DNA from: Conexibacter sp. CPCC 205762
GTDB lineage: Bacteria > Actinomycetota > Thermoleophilia > Solirubrobacterales > Solirubrobacteraceae
DNA length: 54,397 bases
Assembly (NCBI RefSeq): GCF_030646155.1
Contig: NZ_JAUTDN010000040.1
Span: 1 to 54,397, forward strand
Reading direction: 5' to 3'
The notes beneath the pieces were generated by a model. It did not search any database and was not told the origin of the DNA. It saw only the letters and a program-made list of their open reading frames with translations. A program made the translations under genes and the position numbers. Shown here piece after piece: positions 39,867-48,351 of this stretch; positions within the stretch are counted from its first letter, which is position 1; every line of letters starts with the position of its first letter.

Positions 39867-41198
39867 ATGAGCACCGGCACCACGGATCAGGGCGTCGCGG
39901 GTGGCGTAGCCCAGGGCAGCAACACGCTGACCATCACCGACAACCGCACCGGTCGTCAGTACGAAGTCCCGATCGAGGACGAGACGATCCGCAGCATCGA
40001 CCTGCGCAGAATCAAGGTCAACGACGACGACTTCGGGCTCATGACCTATGACCCGGCGTTCATGAACACCGCGTCGTGTCGTTCGTCGATCACCTACATC
40101 GACGGCGACAGAGGCATCCTCGAGTACCGCGGCTACCCGATCGAGCAGCTGGCCGAGAGATCGTCCTACCTCGAGGTCGCCTACCTCCTCATCCACGGTG
40201 AACTGCCGACGCAGCCGCAGCTGGACACGTGGACGCACGAGGTCACGATCCACACGTTCGTGCACGAGAACGTGAAGGAGTTCATGCAGGGCTTCCGCTA
40301 CGACGCGCATCCGATGGGGATGCTGCTCGCGTCGACCGGCGCCCTCTCGACCTTCTATCCGGAGGCGACGCAGATCAAGGACGTCGACCTGCGCTACCAG
40401 CAGATCGTGCGCCTGATCGCGAAGATGCCGACGCTGGCCGCCTTCGCCTACCGCCACAACCGCGGGATGCCGTACGTCTATCCCGACAACGACCTCAGCT
40501 ACGCCGGCAACTTCCTCTCGATGATCTACAAGATCGCCGAGCTGAAGTACCAGCCGGACCCGCGCCTGGAGAGAGCGCTCGACGTCCTCTTCATCCTCCA
40601 CGCCGACCACGAGCAGAACTGCTCGACCAGCGCCGTGCGCTCGGTCGGCTCCTCGCAGGTCGACCCGTACTCGGCCGTCGCGGCCGGCGTCGGCGCGCTC
40701 TACGGCCCGCTGCACGGCGGCGCCAACGAGGCCGTCCTGCGGATGCTGCGGCGGATCAGAACGACCGACAACATCCCGGAGTTCGTCGAGGGCGTGAAGA
40801 AGGGCGAAGAGCGCCTGATGGGCTTCGGCCACCGCGTCTACAAGAACTACGACCCGCGCGCCACGATCATCAAGAGAGCGGCGATGGACGTGTTCGAGGT
40901 GACGGGCACCAACCCGCTGCTCGACATCGCCACCGAGCTGGAGAAGATCGCGCTGGAGGACGAGTACTTCGTCTCGCGCAAGCTGTACCCGAACGTCGAC
41001 TTCTACTCGGGCCTCATCTACGAGGCGCTCGGCATGCCGGTCGAGATGTTCCCGGTCCTGTTCGCGATCGGCCGCACCTCGGGCTGGATCGCTCAGTGGC
41101 TGGAGATGATCGACGACAAGGAGCAGAAGATCGCGCGTCCGCGCCAGATCTACACGGGCGGTCGCGAGCGCGACTACGTCCCGATGAGCCAGCGCTAG
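39867..41198 (+). CDS. gltA: Citrate synthase
   Basis: The 443-aa type II-like citrate synthase condenses oxaloacetate and acetyl-CoA at the entry of the TCA cycle. The catalytic residues are visible: His in LHADHEQNCSTSAVRSVGSS, His in YGPLHGGANEAVLRML, and Asp in SRKLYPNVDFYSGLIYEALG. The motif MGFGHRVYKNYDPRA and the C-terminal RPRQIYTGG are typical. A ribosome site, AAGGGAG, lies just before the ATG. AGA is used repeatedly for Arg even in this housekeeping gene. A strong hairpin follows. Confidence 0.97.
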   Translation: MSTGTTDQGVAGGVAQGSNTLTITDNRTGRQYEVPIEDETIRSIDLRRIKVNDDDFGLMTYDPAFMNTASCRSSITYIDGDRGILEYRGYPIEQLAERSSYLEVAYLLIHGELPTQPQLDTWTHEVTIHTFVHENVKEFMQGFRYDAHPMGMLLASTGALSTFYPEATQIKDVDLRYQQIVRLIAKMPTLAAFAYRHNRGMPYVYPDNDLSYAGNFLSMIYKIAELKYQPDPRLERALDVLFILHADHEQNCSTSAVRSVGSSQVDPYSAVAAGVGALYGPLHGGANEAVLRMLRRIRTTDNIPEFVEGVKKGEERLMGFGHRVYKNYDPRATIIKRAAMDVFEVTGTNPLLDIATELEKIALEDEYFVSRKLYPNVDFYSGLIYEALGMPVEMFPVLFAIGRTSGWIAQWLEMIDDKEQKIARPRQIYTGGRERDYVPMSQR

Positions 41199-41216
41199 GC
41201 GCAGCTCTCGTCTCCC

Positions 41217-41244
41217 CGCGCCGGCGGATCCCGCCGCCGGCGCG
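41217..41244 (+). terminator. Intrinsic-type hairpin after citrate synthase
   Basis: CGCGCCGGCGG-atcccg-CCGCCGGCGCG is a perfect 11-bp stem with a 6-nt loop, 18 bp after the stop codon. No T-tract follows, as is common for high-GC actinobacterial terminators. Confidence 0.7.
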
Positions 41245-41322
41245 CGCGCTCTCGCGCGGATCACCCGAACGTGTGATCCCCGCCACAGTCGGACCGCACG
41301 TCAGTTCGTACGATGGCGAACG

Positions 41323-41832
41323 ATGTCCCCGACTCCCTCCGACGGTCTCGCGATCGAGATCCGCCCGATACGGCCCGACGACAAGCAGCGGCTCGCCGCC
41401 GGTCACGAGCTGATGTCGTCGGAGACGCAGCGGATGCGGTACCTGATGCCGAAGCCGCGCCTCAGCAGCGCCGAGCTGCGCTACCTGACCGAGATCGACG
41501 GCGAGGACCACGTCGCGCTCGTCGCCGTCGCCGAGCAGTTCCCCGAGGTGACGCTCGGCGTCGGCCGCTTCGTGCGCGACCGCGAGCGGCCCGACACGGC
41601 CGAGTTCGCGATCGTCATAGCCGACGCCTTCCAGGGCATCGGCCTCGGCGGCGCGCTCGCCGAGCAGCTCGCCGAGGCCGCGATCGAGCGCGGCGTGCGC
41701 CGCTTCTCGGCGACCGTCCTGCACGAGAACGTCGCGATCCGCGCGCTGCTGGAGCGGATCTCCGACAGGCTCGCGGAGGCGCGCTGGAGCGACGGCGCCG
41801 GCGAGCTGCTGTACGAGCTCAGCGCCGCCTGA
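41323..41832 (+). CDS. GNAT-family N-acetyltransferase
   Basis: The 169-aa single GNAT domain reads IEIRPIRPDDKQRLAAGHEL at the start, FAIVIADAFQGIGLGGALAE as the acetyl-CoA loop (motif A, variant Q/RxxGxG/A), and FSATVLHENVAIRALLERI towards the end. The group resembles the GNAT domains fused to or found with protein acetyltransferases (Pat/AcuA-like). It follows citrate synthase, so a role in acetylating a central-metabolism enzyme is conceivable but unproven. Confidence 0.88.
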   Translation: MSPTPSDGLAIEIRPIRPDDKQRLAAGHELMSSETQRMRYLMPKPRLSSAELRYLTEIDGEDHVALVAVAEQFPEVTLGVGRFVRDRERPDTAEFAIVIADAFQGIGLGGALAEQLAEAAIERGVRRFSATVLHENVAIRALLERISDRLAEARWSDGAGELLYELSAA

Positions 41833-41875
41833 CCGGGCGCTCAAGCGCGGGCGCCCGCGGGCGATGATCCCGCTC

Positions 41876-42205
41876 ATGAAGATCTCCCACACGCGCGCCG
41901 TCGGCCCCGCGGCGCTGCTGGCCTGCGCCGCGCTCGCCGTCACCGGCTGCGAGGCGTCGTTCAGCACCGGTTCGACCAAGATCGACCCGGACAAGGCGGC
42001 GAGACTGGCGAGACAGCTCGTCAACGCCGGCGAGGTCAAGTCGAGAACGATCGACTGCCCCAGCGACGTCGACGCCGAGAGCGGCAAGACGTTCGTCTGC
42101 GAGATCACCTGGGCCGACGGCACGACCGGCCGGGTCACCTTCCACATGACCTCCGACGACGGCGACATCTCCGCCGAGGGCAGAGACGTCGAGATCGACA
42201 AGTAG
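41876..42205 (+). CDS. DUF4333-type lipoprotein
   Basis: The 109-aa lipoprotein has a short signal peptide with lipobox LAVTGCEAS (Cys about 25) and a small domain holding two cysteines (TIDCPSDVDAESGKTFVCEI) that probably form a disulfide, as in DUF4333. Such proteins sit on the outer face of the membrane; their function is unknown. An in-frame ATG at 41864 would add four residues. AGA arginine codons are prominent. A coding-like fragment in another frame follows the stop. Confidence 0.82.
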   Translation: MKISHTRAVGPAALLACAALAVTGCEASFSTGSTKIDPDKAARLARQLVNAGEVKSRTIDCPSDVDAESGKTFVCEITWADGTTGRVTFHMTSDDGDISAEGRDVEIDK

Positions 42206-42213
42206 CGCCACCT

Positions 42214-42258
42214 TTCGACGTCGAGTACGACGGCAGCAAGGACTTCAAGGCCAGCTGA
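42214..42258 (+). pseudogene. Orphan coding remnant after the lipoprotein gene
   Basis: Starting 8 bp after the lipoprotein stop, another frame reads FDVEYDGSKDFKAS then a stop, with every third position G or C. It has no start codon and no upstream continuation that looks like protein. It may be the tail of a deleted lipoprotein or an old C-terminus displaced by a frameshift. Confidence 0.3.
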
Positions 42259-42297
42259 CCTGGCGGCGCCCGCGCCGGGCCGGATAGGCTCGGCGCG

Positions 42298-42648
42298 ATG
42301 GCGCGCTACACCCTCACCGTGCGCGACGGCCCGCGCGTCGTGCACGAGCACCACCGCGAGCTGGAGACGGCGCTCGACGCGCTGCAGGCGCGCGTGCTGG
42401 AGCTGACCGCGCGCCGCCCGCGCGAGGCGCTCGACGTCAAGACGCGCACGTTCGCGCCGGCCGAGCAGGTCGTCGCGCGCGCCGAGCTGCGCGGGCCGGA
42501 GCGGCTGCTGCCGCGGATCCGCGCCGGTGTCGACGTCCGCGGCGACGGCTCCGCCGAGGCCTGGACCGGCCGCGCCCGCCGTCAGCCGATCGCCCGCGAG
42601 GACGGCGAAAGCGCCCTCTCGGCCCTCCGCCGCACCGTCGCCGCCTGA
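42298..42648 (+). CDS. Hypothetical protein
   Basis: The 116-aa protein starts MARYTLTVRDGPRVVHEHH and has a helix (LETALDALQARVLELTARRP) followed by strand-like segments (DVKTRTFAPAEQVVARAELR). It is soluble, without signal or membrane segment. No family was recognised. Codon use is typical of the genome. A long hairpin begins two bases after its stop and separates it from the convergent kinase. Confidence 0.7.
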   Translation: MARYTLTVRDGPRVVHEHHRELETALDALQARVLELTARRPREALDVKTRTFAPAEQVVARAELRGPERLLPRIRAGVDVRGDGSAEAWTGRARRQPIAREDGESALSALRRTVAA

Positions 42649-42649
42649 G

Positions 42650-42696
42650 ACGTCTGCGGCTCAGGGGGTCGCACAGACCCCCTCCGCCGCAGACGT
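42650..42696. terminator. 47-bp hairpin between convergent genes
   Basis: Two 21-nt arms flank the loop GCACA: ten outer pairs (ACGTCTGCGG/CCGCAGACGT) and nine inner pairs (AGGGGGTC-type) are separated by two mismatches. The geometry (21+5+21) and the centre GGTC-N5-GACC are the same as in the elements at 20535 and 36314, although the rest of the sequence differs. It lies between two converging genes, so it probably terminates both. Confidence 0.75.
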
Positions 42697-42700
42697 GCGC

Positions 42701-43552
42701 TCAGAGGTCGGCGGCGGACAGCTGGTTGCCGTAGGGGCCGCGGCCGCAGAGGCACCAGGCGCCGCAGCGGGCGGCGAGCGTCAGCGCGGCGCCGATCTCC
42801 AGGCCGGCGCCGAGGCCGTACGTCAGCCCGGCCGCGAACGAGTCGCCGCAGCCGTAGGCGTCGACCGGCGTGCCCGGCAGCGCGACCGCCTCCCAGCGCC
42901 CGCCGGCGCCGTCGGAGCCGAGGTAGGAGCCGCCGCGCGCGCCGTCGGTCAGGACCGTCCAGCGCGGCCCCGGGCCGAGCGTCGCGATCCCCGCGCGCTC
43001 CTTCTCGTCGGAGGCGCTGGCGATCACGACGTCCGGCAGCACGCCGGCCGCCATCAGCCCCTCGGGCGCGCGGCCGGAGGCGACGACCACGCGCGCGCGG
43101 CGGGCCGCGCGCGCCGCGCCGGCGTCGCCGCCGGTCCAGTAGACGGCGTCGGCGCCGTCGAGCCGCTCCCACGGCAGCGGCTCCTCGCCGCTGGGCACGA
43201 GCCGCTCGCCGAGCACGGTGATCGTCCGCTCGGCGTTGCGGTCGAGGTGGGTGAAGGCGCGCCGCTGCGCCCGCCCCGGGCGCGCGACGGCGTGCACGTC
43301 GAGCCCGTGCAGGGCGGTCAGCTCGCGCGCGCTGCGCGCGCCCAGCTCGTCGTCGCCGACGACGGTGAAGAAGTCGGCCCGCCCGGCCAGCTGCCGCAGC
43401 TGCACCGCCGCGACCGCGCCGCCGCCGGCCGGGACCGCGAACTGCTGCTCGGCGGTGACGATCTCGCCGGCCGTCGGCAGGTGGTCGACGACGGCGAAGT
43501 CGAGCCACTCGATGTGGCCGACGACGGCGACCCGCGGCGCCTGAGCGGTCAC
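42701..43552 (-). CDS. PfkB-family carbohydrate kinase
   Basis: The 283-aa ribokinase-fold protein has VAVVGHIEWLDFAVVDHLPT, the glycine-rich substrate loop FAVPAGGGAVAAVQLRQLAG and the C-terminal signature PVDAYGCGDSFAAGLTYG. The usual GAGD is GCGD, with the catalytic Asp kept. It is somewhat short for the family. The GTG start overlaps the stop of the upstream metalloprotease gene by 4 bp (GTGA). Substrate unknown. Confidence 0.88.
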   Translation of the reverse strand: MTAQAPRVAVVGHIEWLDFAVVDHLPTAGEIVTAEQQFAVPAGGGAVAAVQLRQLAGRADFFTVVGDDELGARSARELTALHGLDVHAVARPGRAQRRAFTHLDRNAERTITVLGERLVPSGEEPLPWERLDGADAVYWTGGDAGAARAARRARVVVASGRAPEGLMAAGVLPDVVIASASDEKERAGIATLGPGPRWTVLTDGARGGSYLGSDGAGGRWEAVALPGTPVDAYGCGDSFAAGLTYGLGAGLEIGAALTLAARCGAWCLCGRGPYGNQLSAADL

Positions 43553-44229
43553 AGCACCAGCGTCGCGCCGTGGCGCCGCAGCCACGCCTGATGCGCTTCG
43601 TAGTCGGGCCAGCGGCTGGCGAGCAGGTTCCAGAAGCGCGGCGAGTGGTCCATCACCTCGAGGTGGCAGACCTCGTGCCAGACGACGTAGTCGAGCACCG
43701 GCGCGGGCGCCAGCAGCAGCCGCCAGTTGAACGACATCCCGCCGTTGGTCGAGCAGCTCGCCCAGCGCGTTCTCTGGCCGCGGATCGTCAGCTTCGTGTA
43801 GCGCGTGCCGGCCCGCGCGGTGGCGGCGTCGAGCCGCGGCGCGATCTCCTCGGCCGCGCGGCGGCGGTACCAGCGCTCCAGCGCCGCGCGCGACGCCTCG
43901 CCGTCCGCCGGCGCGCCCGGCACCAGCAGCCGCTCGCCGCTGCGGTGGACGCGCGTGCGCCCCGGCTCGGCGACCAGCGCGAGCGTCTGGCCGAGGTAGG
44001 GGACGGTCGCGCCGCGGGCGGCGATCGCGGCGCGGTGACGCTCCAGCTCGGCGATCCGGCGCTCGATCCACGGCCGCAGCTGGCGGATCGCGGCGGCCGC
44101 CTCGCGCTCGGCGGTGCGGCGCGGAAGCACGACCTCGACACCGCTCTGCTCGTCGACTCGCACGCGCACGCGGCGGGCCCGATCGGACCGTCGCACGCGG
44201 TAGGAGATGTCACCTTCCACACGAGTCAC
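43549..44229 (-). CDS. YgjP-like metallopeptidase domain protein
   Basis: The 226-aa protein (DUF45/YgjP type) has an N-terminal strand-rich domain and the zinc motif YVVWHEVCHLEVMDHSPRFW, in which HEVCH supplies two His and the catalytic Glu and the following HSPRFW gives the third ligand. RTRWASCSTNGGMSFNWRLL upstream is the other family block. The function of the family is not established; some members lie beside restriction systems, none of which is visible here. It starts at GTG 44229 or 44220. It is divergent from the 44256 gene with a 26-bp gap. Confidence 0.87.
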   Translation of the reverse strand: MTRVEGDISYRVRRSDRARRVRVRVDEQSGVEVVLPRRTAEREAAAAIRQLRPWIERRIAELERHRAAIAARGATVPYLGQTLALVAEPGRTRVHRSGERLLVPGAPADGEASRAALERWYRRRAAEEIAPRLDAATARAGTRYTKLTIRGQRTRWASCSTNGGMSFNWRLLLAPAPVLDYVVWHEVCHLEVMDHSPRFWNLLASRWPDYEAHQAWLRRHGATLVL

Positions 44230-44255
44230 CGCGTTGAGGGTACGCTGGCGGCGGG

Positions 44256-44540
44256 ATGGAGCGTTGGCGCGTCGAACTTCCACGCGGGATCGAGCCGCCG
44301 TTCGAGGTGTACGTCAACGGCGTGCTGCAACGGACGGGCGACGACTACGAGGTCGTCGATCGCGTGCTGCTGTTCACGAGACCGCTGACGCAGGAAGGCA
44401 GACTCGGCTTCTGGCGCTGGTTCTGGGGCGCCTGGGGCATAGGCACCTACCGCAGACACCACACGATCGACGTCCGCTACCAGCGCGACGGGCAGACGCT
44501 CGTCGCGCACGCGCTGAGAGCGCTGCCGCCGAGCACTTGA
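44256..44540 (+). CDS. Hypothetical protein
   Basis: The 94-aa soluble protein contains PPFEVYVNGVLQRTGDDYEV, VVDRVLLFTRPL and a Trp-rich segment GFWRWFWGAWGIGTYRRHHT. The Trp-rich piece could be a membrane-associated amphipathic helix, while the rest is strand-like. AGA codons and high GC3 support it being a real gene. No family was recognised. Confidence 0.7.
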   Translation: MERWRVELPRGIEPPFEVYVNGVLQRTGDDYEVVDRVLLFTRPLTQEGRLGFWRWFWGAWGIGTYRRHHTIDVRYQRDGQTLVAHALRALPPST

Positions 44541-44599
44541 CTCTTCCCCATTAGTCAGGTTTGCTGGTCACGGGGCCGGTCAACCAAAAGGGGAGAGAG

Positions 44600-45520
44600 A
44601 TGGAGAACGTCCTGGGCGCCGCCGTGCGCCGCATCGCGCTGCTGGCGGCGGCGATGCTGCTGTCCGTGCTGCTGCTCGCGCCTGCCGCGCGCGCCGACCT
44701 GCCGGTCGTCTACAACTTCCCGACCGCGGTCGGGCTCGGCACGCTCGCGCCGAACACCGATCCGCCCGGCGCCAACGACTGGAGATGCAGACCGTCGGCG
44801 GCGCATCCGTACCCGGTCGTGCTCGTCCACGGCACGCTCGAGAACAAGCTGATGAACTGGAACGCGCTGTCGCCGCTGCTGAAGAACAACGGCTACTGCG
44901 TCTACGCGCTCAACTACGGCGCCTACCTGCCGGGCCCGTTCCTCGGCCTCTCGCACATCCCCGACTCGGCCGTCGAGCTGGGCGGGTTCGTCAACAGAGT
45001 GCTGTCGAGCAGCGGCGCCAGAGAGGTCGACATCGTCGGCCACTCGCAGGGCGGGATGATGCCGCGCTACTACATCAAGTACCTCGGCGGGGCGGGCGCG
45101 GTCCACACGCTCGTCGGCCTGACGCCGTCCAACCACGGCACGACGCTGCTCGGCCTCTCGACGATCGGCAGATACATCCCGGGCGTCAGCGGCATCCTCA
45201 CGGCCGGCGCGCCGGCACTGGAGGACCAGCGCATCGGCTCGTTCTTCAACACCGACCTCGACGCGGGCGGCGACACGATAGCCGGCGTCAACTACACGGT
45301 GATCGCGTCGAGATACGACGAGGTCGTCACGCCGTACACGAACAGCTTCCTCAGAGGCGCGACCAACATCACGCTCTCCGACGGCTGCTTCGTCAACCTG
45401 ACCGAGCACCTCGGCGTCTCCTATGACCGCCGCGCGCTGCGCTACACGCTCAACGCGCTCGACCCGGCCACCGCCAGAACGCCGCCGTGCGTTCCGACGC
45501 TGCCGGGCGTCGGCGGCTAG
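44600..45520 (+). CDS. Secreted lipase, alpha/beta hydrolase (class 2 lipase type)
   Basis: The 306-aa secreted enzyme has a signal peptide (LLAAAMLLSVLLLAPAARA, cut about residue 32). The alpha/beta-hydrolase motifs are oxyanion-loop VVLVHGTLENKLMNWNALSP, nucleophile VDIVGHSQGGMMPRYYIKYL and a late His in VNLTEHLGVSYD. Two to four cysteines (WRCRPS, GYCVYAL, DGCFVNL, PPCVP) probably form disulfides. It should hydrolyse triacylglycerols or esters outside the cell. GGGGAGAG precedes the ATG. Its TAG stop overlaps the CTAG shared with the convergent metF stop. Confidence 0.92.
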   Translation: MENVLGAAVRRIALLAAAMLLSVLLLAPAARADLPVVYNFPTAVGLGTLAPNTDPPGANDWRCRPSAAHPYPVVLVHGTLENKLMNWNALSPLLKNNGYCVYALNYGAYLPGPFLGLSHIPDSAVELGGFVNRVLSSSGAREVDIVGHSQGGMMPRYYIKYLGGAGAVHTLVGLTPSNHGTTLLGLSTIGRYIPGVSGILTAGAPALEDQRIGSFFNTDLDAGGDTIAGVNYTVIASRYDEVVTPYTNSFLRGATNITLSDGCFVNLTEHLGVSYDRRALRYTLNALDPATARTPPCVPTLPGVGG

Positions 45521-46443
45521 GCAGTCGCCAGCCGCAGCGCCGGATCGGCTCCAGCTCTCTTGTCCCAAGGGCGCTGGAGCCGCAGCGCGGAGAGGATCGC
45601 GCGCGTCGCCGGGGAGCGGTTGATCGTGTAGAAGTGGATGCCGGGCGCGCCGTTGGCGAGCAGCTCGGCGCACTGCAGCGTCGCGTAGGCGACGCCCAGC
45701 TCGGCGACCGCCTCCTCGTCGTCGCCGCGCGCGTCGAGCGCCTCCAGCAGCGCCGGCGGGATCGTCGAGCCGCCGAGCGCGGTCATCCGCTTGACGCCGG
45801 CGGCCGAGATGATCGGCATGATGCCCGGCACGATCGGGACGTCGATCCCGGCCGCGCGCGCCCGCGCGACGAAGTCGTAGTAGACCGCGTTGTCGAAGAA
45901 CAGCTGCGTGATCAGGACGCGCGCGCCGGCGTCGACCTTCTCCCTCAGGTGCGCGAGGTCGGTCTCCGCGTCGGGCGCCTCGCTGTGCACCTCGGGGTAG
46001 CAGGCGCCGACGAGGCAGACCTCCGGGTAGCCGGCGGCGACCAGGCGGGTCAGGTCGGTCGCGTGCGCGAGGCCGTGCTCGACCGCTCTGAACTCGGTCT
46101 CGCCGCTCGGCGGGTCGCCGCGCAGCGCGAGCACGTTCTCGATCCCGGCGTCGCGCATCTGCCGCAGCGCGGCGTGCAGGTCGTCGGTCGTGGCGCCGAC
46201 GCAGGTGAAGTGCGCCATCGCCTCGAGGTCGTGGTTGTCGCGGATTCTGGAGACGATCTCGATCGTCTTCGTGCGCGTCGAGCCGCCGGCGCCCCAGGTG
46301 ACGGAGACGAAGGCCGGCTGCAGCGGCCGCAGCGCCTCCAGGGCCTCGAACAGCTTGACCTCGCCCTCCGCCGTCTTCGGCGGGAAGAACTCGAAGGAGA
46401 AGACCGGGTCTCCCCCGGCGGCGATGATCTCGTCGATGCGCAT
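45517..46443 (-). CDS. metF: 5,10-methylenetetrahydrofolate reductase
   Basis: The 308-aa FAD-binding TIM-barrel enzyme reduces methylene-THF to methyl-THF for methionine synthesis. Motifs: FSFEFFPPKTAEGEVKLFEA (catalytic Glu), FVSVTWGAGGSTRTKTIEIV, NVLALRGDPPSG, ITQLFFDNAVYYDFV and VPIVPGIMPI. The length is normal for the bacterial enzyme. No riboswitch was seen upstream. It may be transcribed with the two genes before it (MBL hydrolase, GNAT), which lie on the same strand with short gaps. Confidence 0.97.
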   Translation of the reverse strand: MRIDEIIAAGGDPVFSFEFFPPKTAEGEVKLFEALEALRPLQPAFVSVTWGAGGSTRTKTIEIVSRIRDNHDLEAMAHFTCVGATTDDLHAALRQMRDAGIENVLALRGDPPSGETEFRAVEHGLAHATDLTRLVAAGYPEVCLVGACYPEVHSEAPDAETDLAHLREKVDAGARVLITQLFFDNAVYYDFVARARAAGIDVPIVPGIMPIISAAGVKRMTALGGSTIPPALLEALDARGDDEEAVAELGVAYATLQCAELLANGAPGIHFYTINRSPATRAILSALRLQRPWDKRAGADPALRLATA

Positions 46444-46456
46444 GGTCCGCCCGATT

Positions 46457-47215
46457 CTAGATGGGCGGCCCGTTCCACAGCCACATGCCGAGACGGCCGA
46501 GCGAGCGGTAGCCGAGGCCGGCGTAGAGGCGCTCGCCCTCGTAGCTGGACTCCAGCGTCGAGCTCGCCAGGCCGCGCTCGCGCGCGTCGGCGAGCGCCGC
46601 GTGCAGCAGCTGCCGCGCGAGCCCGCGGCGCTGCTGGCCGGGGTCGGTCGCGACCCACTGGACCATGCGGTTGTCGTCGTGGTCGAAGGTCACCAGGCAG
46701 GCCGCCGGGCGGCCGTCGACGCGCGCCATCCAGCGCTTGAAGCGGCGGTCGCGCAGGCCGGCGAAGGCGGTTCCGAAGGCGCCCGGCAGCTCGCCGTTGG
46801 CGCGCTCGTTGAGGATCGTGATCTCGACCGGATGAGGGTCGGCGTCGAGCGCGAACGGCGTCCCGCCCGGCGCCGGCTCCGCCAGCTGGGAGAGATCGAG
46901 CGCCATCGCCATCGGCTCGTACTCGCGGAAGTGACCGGCCTGCTCCAGCAGCGGCGGCGCCTGCTCGTCGCCGGGCAGCGTCCAGACCATCCAGTGGCTG
47001 ACGCCGGCGTCGGCGTACAGCTCGCGCAGCGACGCGAGGCCGCCGGCGAGCGCGGCGTGGTCCTCGAACATCACGCAGTTGACGATCGACTGCGTCGGCG
47101 CGCTCGGCGTCACGAACGCGATCAGCCCGTCACGCTCGACGACGCTCCCGCCGACCGAGGCCGGCGCCTCGATGCGGTTGAAGGCGCGCATCGTCGCCGT
47201 CAGCGTGTCGAGCAC
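46457..47215 (-). CDS. GNAT-family acetyltransferase
   Basis: The 252-aa protein has a poorly conserved N-terminal half (about 1-120) and a C-terminal GNAT domain with the acetyl-CoA loop VQWVATDPGQQRRGLARQLL and the end block YEGERLYAGLGYRSLGRLGM. This two-domain arrangement is common in actinobacterial GNATs of unknown substrate. The GTG start lies 3 bp after the stop of the MBL-fold gene, which implies coupled translation. Confidence 0.85.
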   Translation of the reverse strand: MLDTLTATMRAFNRIEAPASVGGSVVERDGLIAFVTPSAPTQSIVNCVMFEDHAALAGGLASLRELYADAGVSHWMVWTLPGDEQAPPLLEQAGHFREYEPMAMALDLSQLAEPAPGGTPFALDADPHPVEITILNERANGELPGAFGTAFAGLRDRRFKRWMARVDGRPAACLVTFDHDDNRMVQWVATDPGQQRRGLARQLLHAALADARERGLASSTLESSYEGERLYAGLGYRSLGRLGMWLWNGPPI

Positions 47216-47218
47216 GGG

Positions 47219-48217
47219 CTAGACGGAGACCCAGCGCTCGGGGTCGCCGGGCTCCCGGCGAGCCGCCCCGATCGCTTCGAGGTGGCGCAGGTAGCAGAGC
47301 GTCTCGGCGACCAGCCAGGCGGCGGCGTGGAGCGCGTCTCTGCCATGGACGTAGGGGACGACCTCGTAGGCGGTCAGCGGCTCGCCCTCGATCGCGACCG
47401 CCGCCGCCGCGACCCGCTGCGCGACCAGCTCGCGGCTGGCCTCGATGTGCGCCTGCACGTCGGTGAAGGGGCGCGCGTGGCCGGCGAGGCAGAGGCGCGG
47501 CAGCGGGTCGAGCGCCTCGATCGCGTCGAGCGAGCGCAGGAACTCGCCGACCGGGTCGGGCGTCCAGCCGTAGTCGAAGTAGAGCGAGATGCGGCCCAGC
47601 AGATGGTCGCCGGAGATCAGGATGCGGCGCTCGGGCTGGTAGAGGCAGACGTGCGAGGGCGCGTGGCCGGGCGTCTCGATCGTCTGCCAGAAGCCGTGGT
47701 CGGTCTCGAACTCGATCCCCGGCAGCAGCGCCAGGTCCGGCGGGATCACGCGCGCGATCCCCGGATGCTGCTCCTTCGCGATCTCGGCGTAGCGGCGCAG
47801 CACCAGCTCCGGCACGCCGGAGGTGCGGCCGATCTCCAGCCTGCGCGCGACGGCCTGCTCGGGATCCTCGACCGAGCGCGTCGCGTGCTCGTAGTTGGGG
47901 TGCATCCACAGCTCGCAGCCGGTGCGGTCGACGATCGTCGCGGCCTGGCCGTAGTGGTCGGTGTGGGCGTGGGTGCAGACGAGCAGCCTGACGTCGTCGA
48001 GGCTCAGGTTGACCATCGACATCGCCCGCTCGAGCTGCTCCAGCGAGCCCTCCTCGTGCATGCCGCAGTCGACCAGCACGATCCCGTCGCCGGCTCTGAG
48101 CGCCCAGGCGTTGCAGTGGGGGACGCCCGGCCAGGGCAGCGGCAGCCGCAGCCGCCAGATGCCGTTCAGGACGCGCTCCCCGCGACCCAGCTCCCGCTTG
48201 CGCGTCGGTTCGGACAT
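47219..48217 (-). CDS. MBL-fold metallo-hydrolase
   Basis: The 332-aa metallo-beta-lactamase-fold protein has the binuclear metal motif CTHAHTDHYGQAATIV (HxHxDH), then PGHAPSHVCLY and SGDHLLGRISLYFDYG and LCLAGHARPFTD (the later His and Asp ligands). A C-terminal helical extension of the glyoxalase II/LACTB2 type follows. It probably hydrolyses a thioester or ester; no substrate can be read from sequence. It is first in a GNAT-metF run. Confidence 0.9.
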   Translation of the reverse strand: MSEPTRKRELGRGERVLNGIWRLRLPLPWPGVPHCNAWALRAGDGIVLVDCGMHEEGSLEQLERAMSMVNLSLDDVRLLVCTHAHTDHYGQAATIVDRTGCELWMHPNYEHATRSVEDPEQAVARRLEIGRTSGVPELVLRRYAEIAKEQHPGIARVIPPDLALLPGIEFETDHGFWQTIETPGHAPSHVCLYQPERRILISGDHLLGRISLYFDYGWTPDPVGEFLRSLDAIEALDPLPRLCLAGHARPFTDVQAHIEASRELVAQRVAAAAVAIEGEPLTAYEVVPYVHGRDALHAAAWLVAETLCYLRHLEAIGAARREPGDPERWVSV

Positions 48218-48351
48218 GCTCAGCCCACCATATAGGCGCGCGACGATCGACTGCGGTGCGATTCGACACGCAGCGACGCACCGCTTCCAGGCGTGACCTC
48301 GACGCCCGCGCAGCGGATAGGCTGGCTGGACAGCCAAGCGAGGAGAGACGC

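Noticed and set aside
43549..44229. YgjP-like protein as part of a restriction-modification defence island
   Set aside because: No methylase, nuclease or other defence gene lies nearby; neighbours are a PfkB kinase and a hypothetical protein.
44537..44598. Copy of the palindromic element upstream of the lipase (tttgctggtc...ccggtcaacc)
   Set aside because: Only short, poorly matched arms can be drawn and the 21+5+21 geometry is not met.
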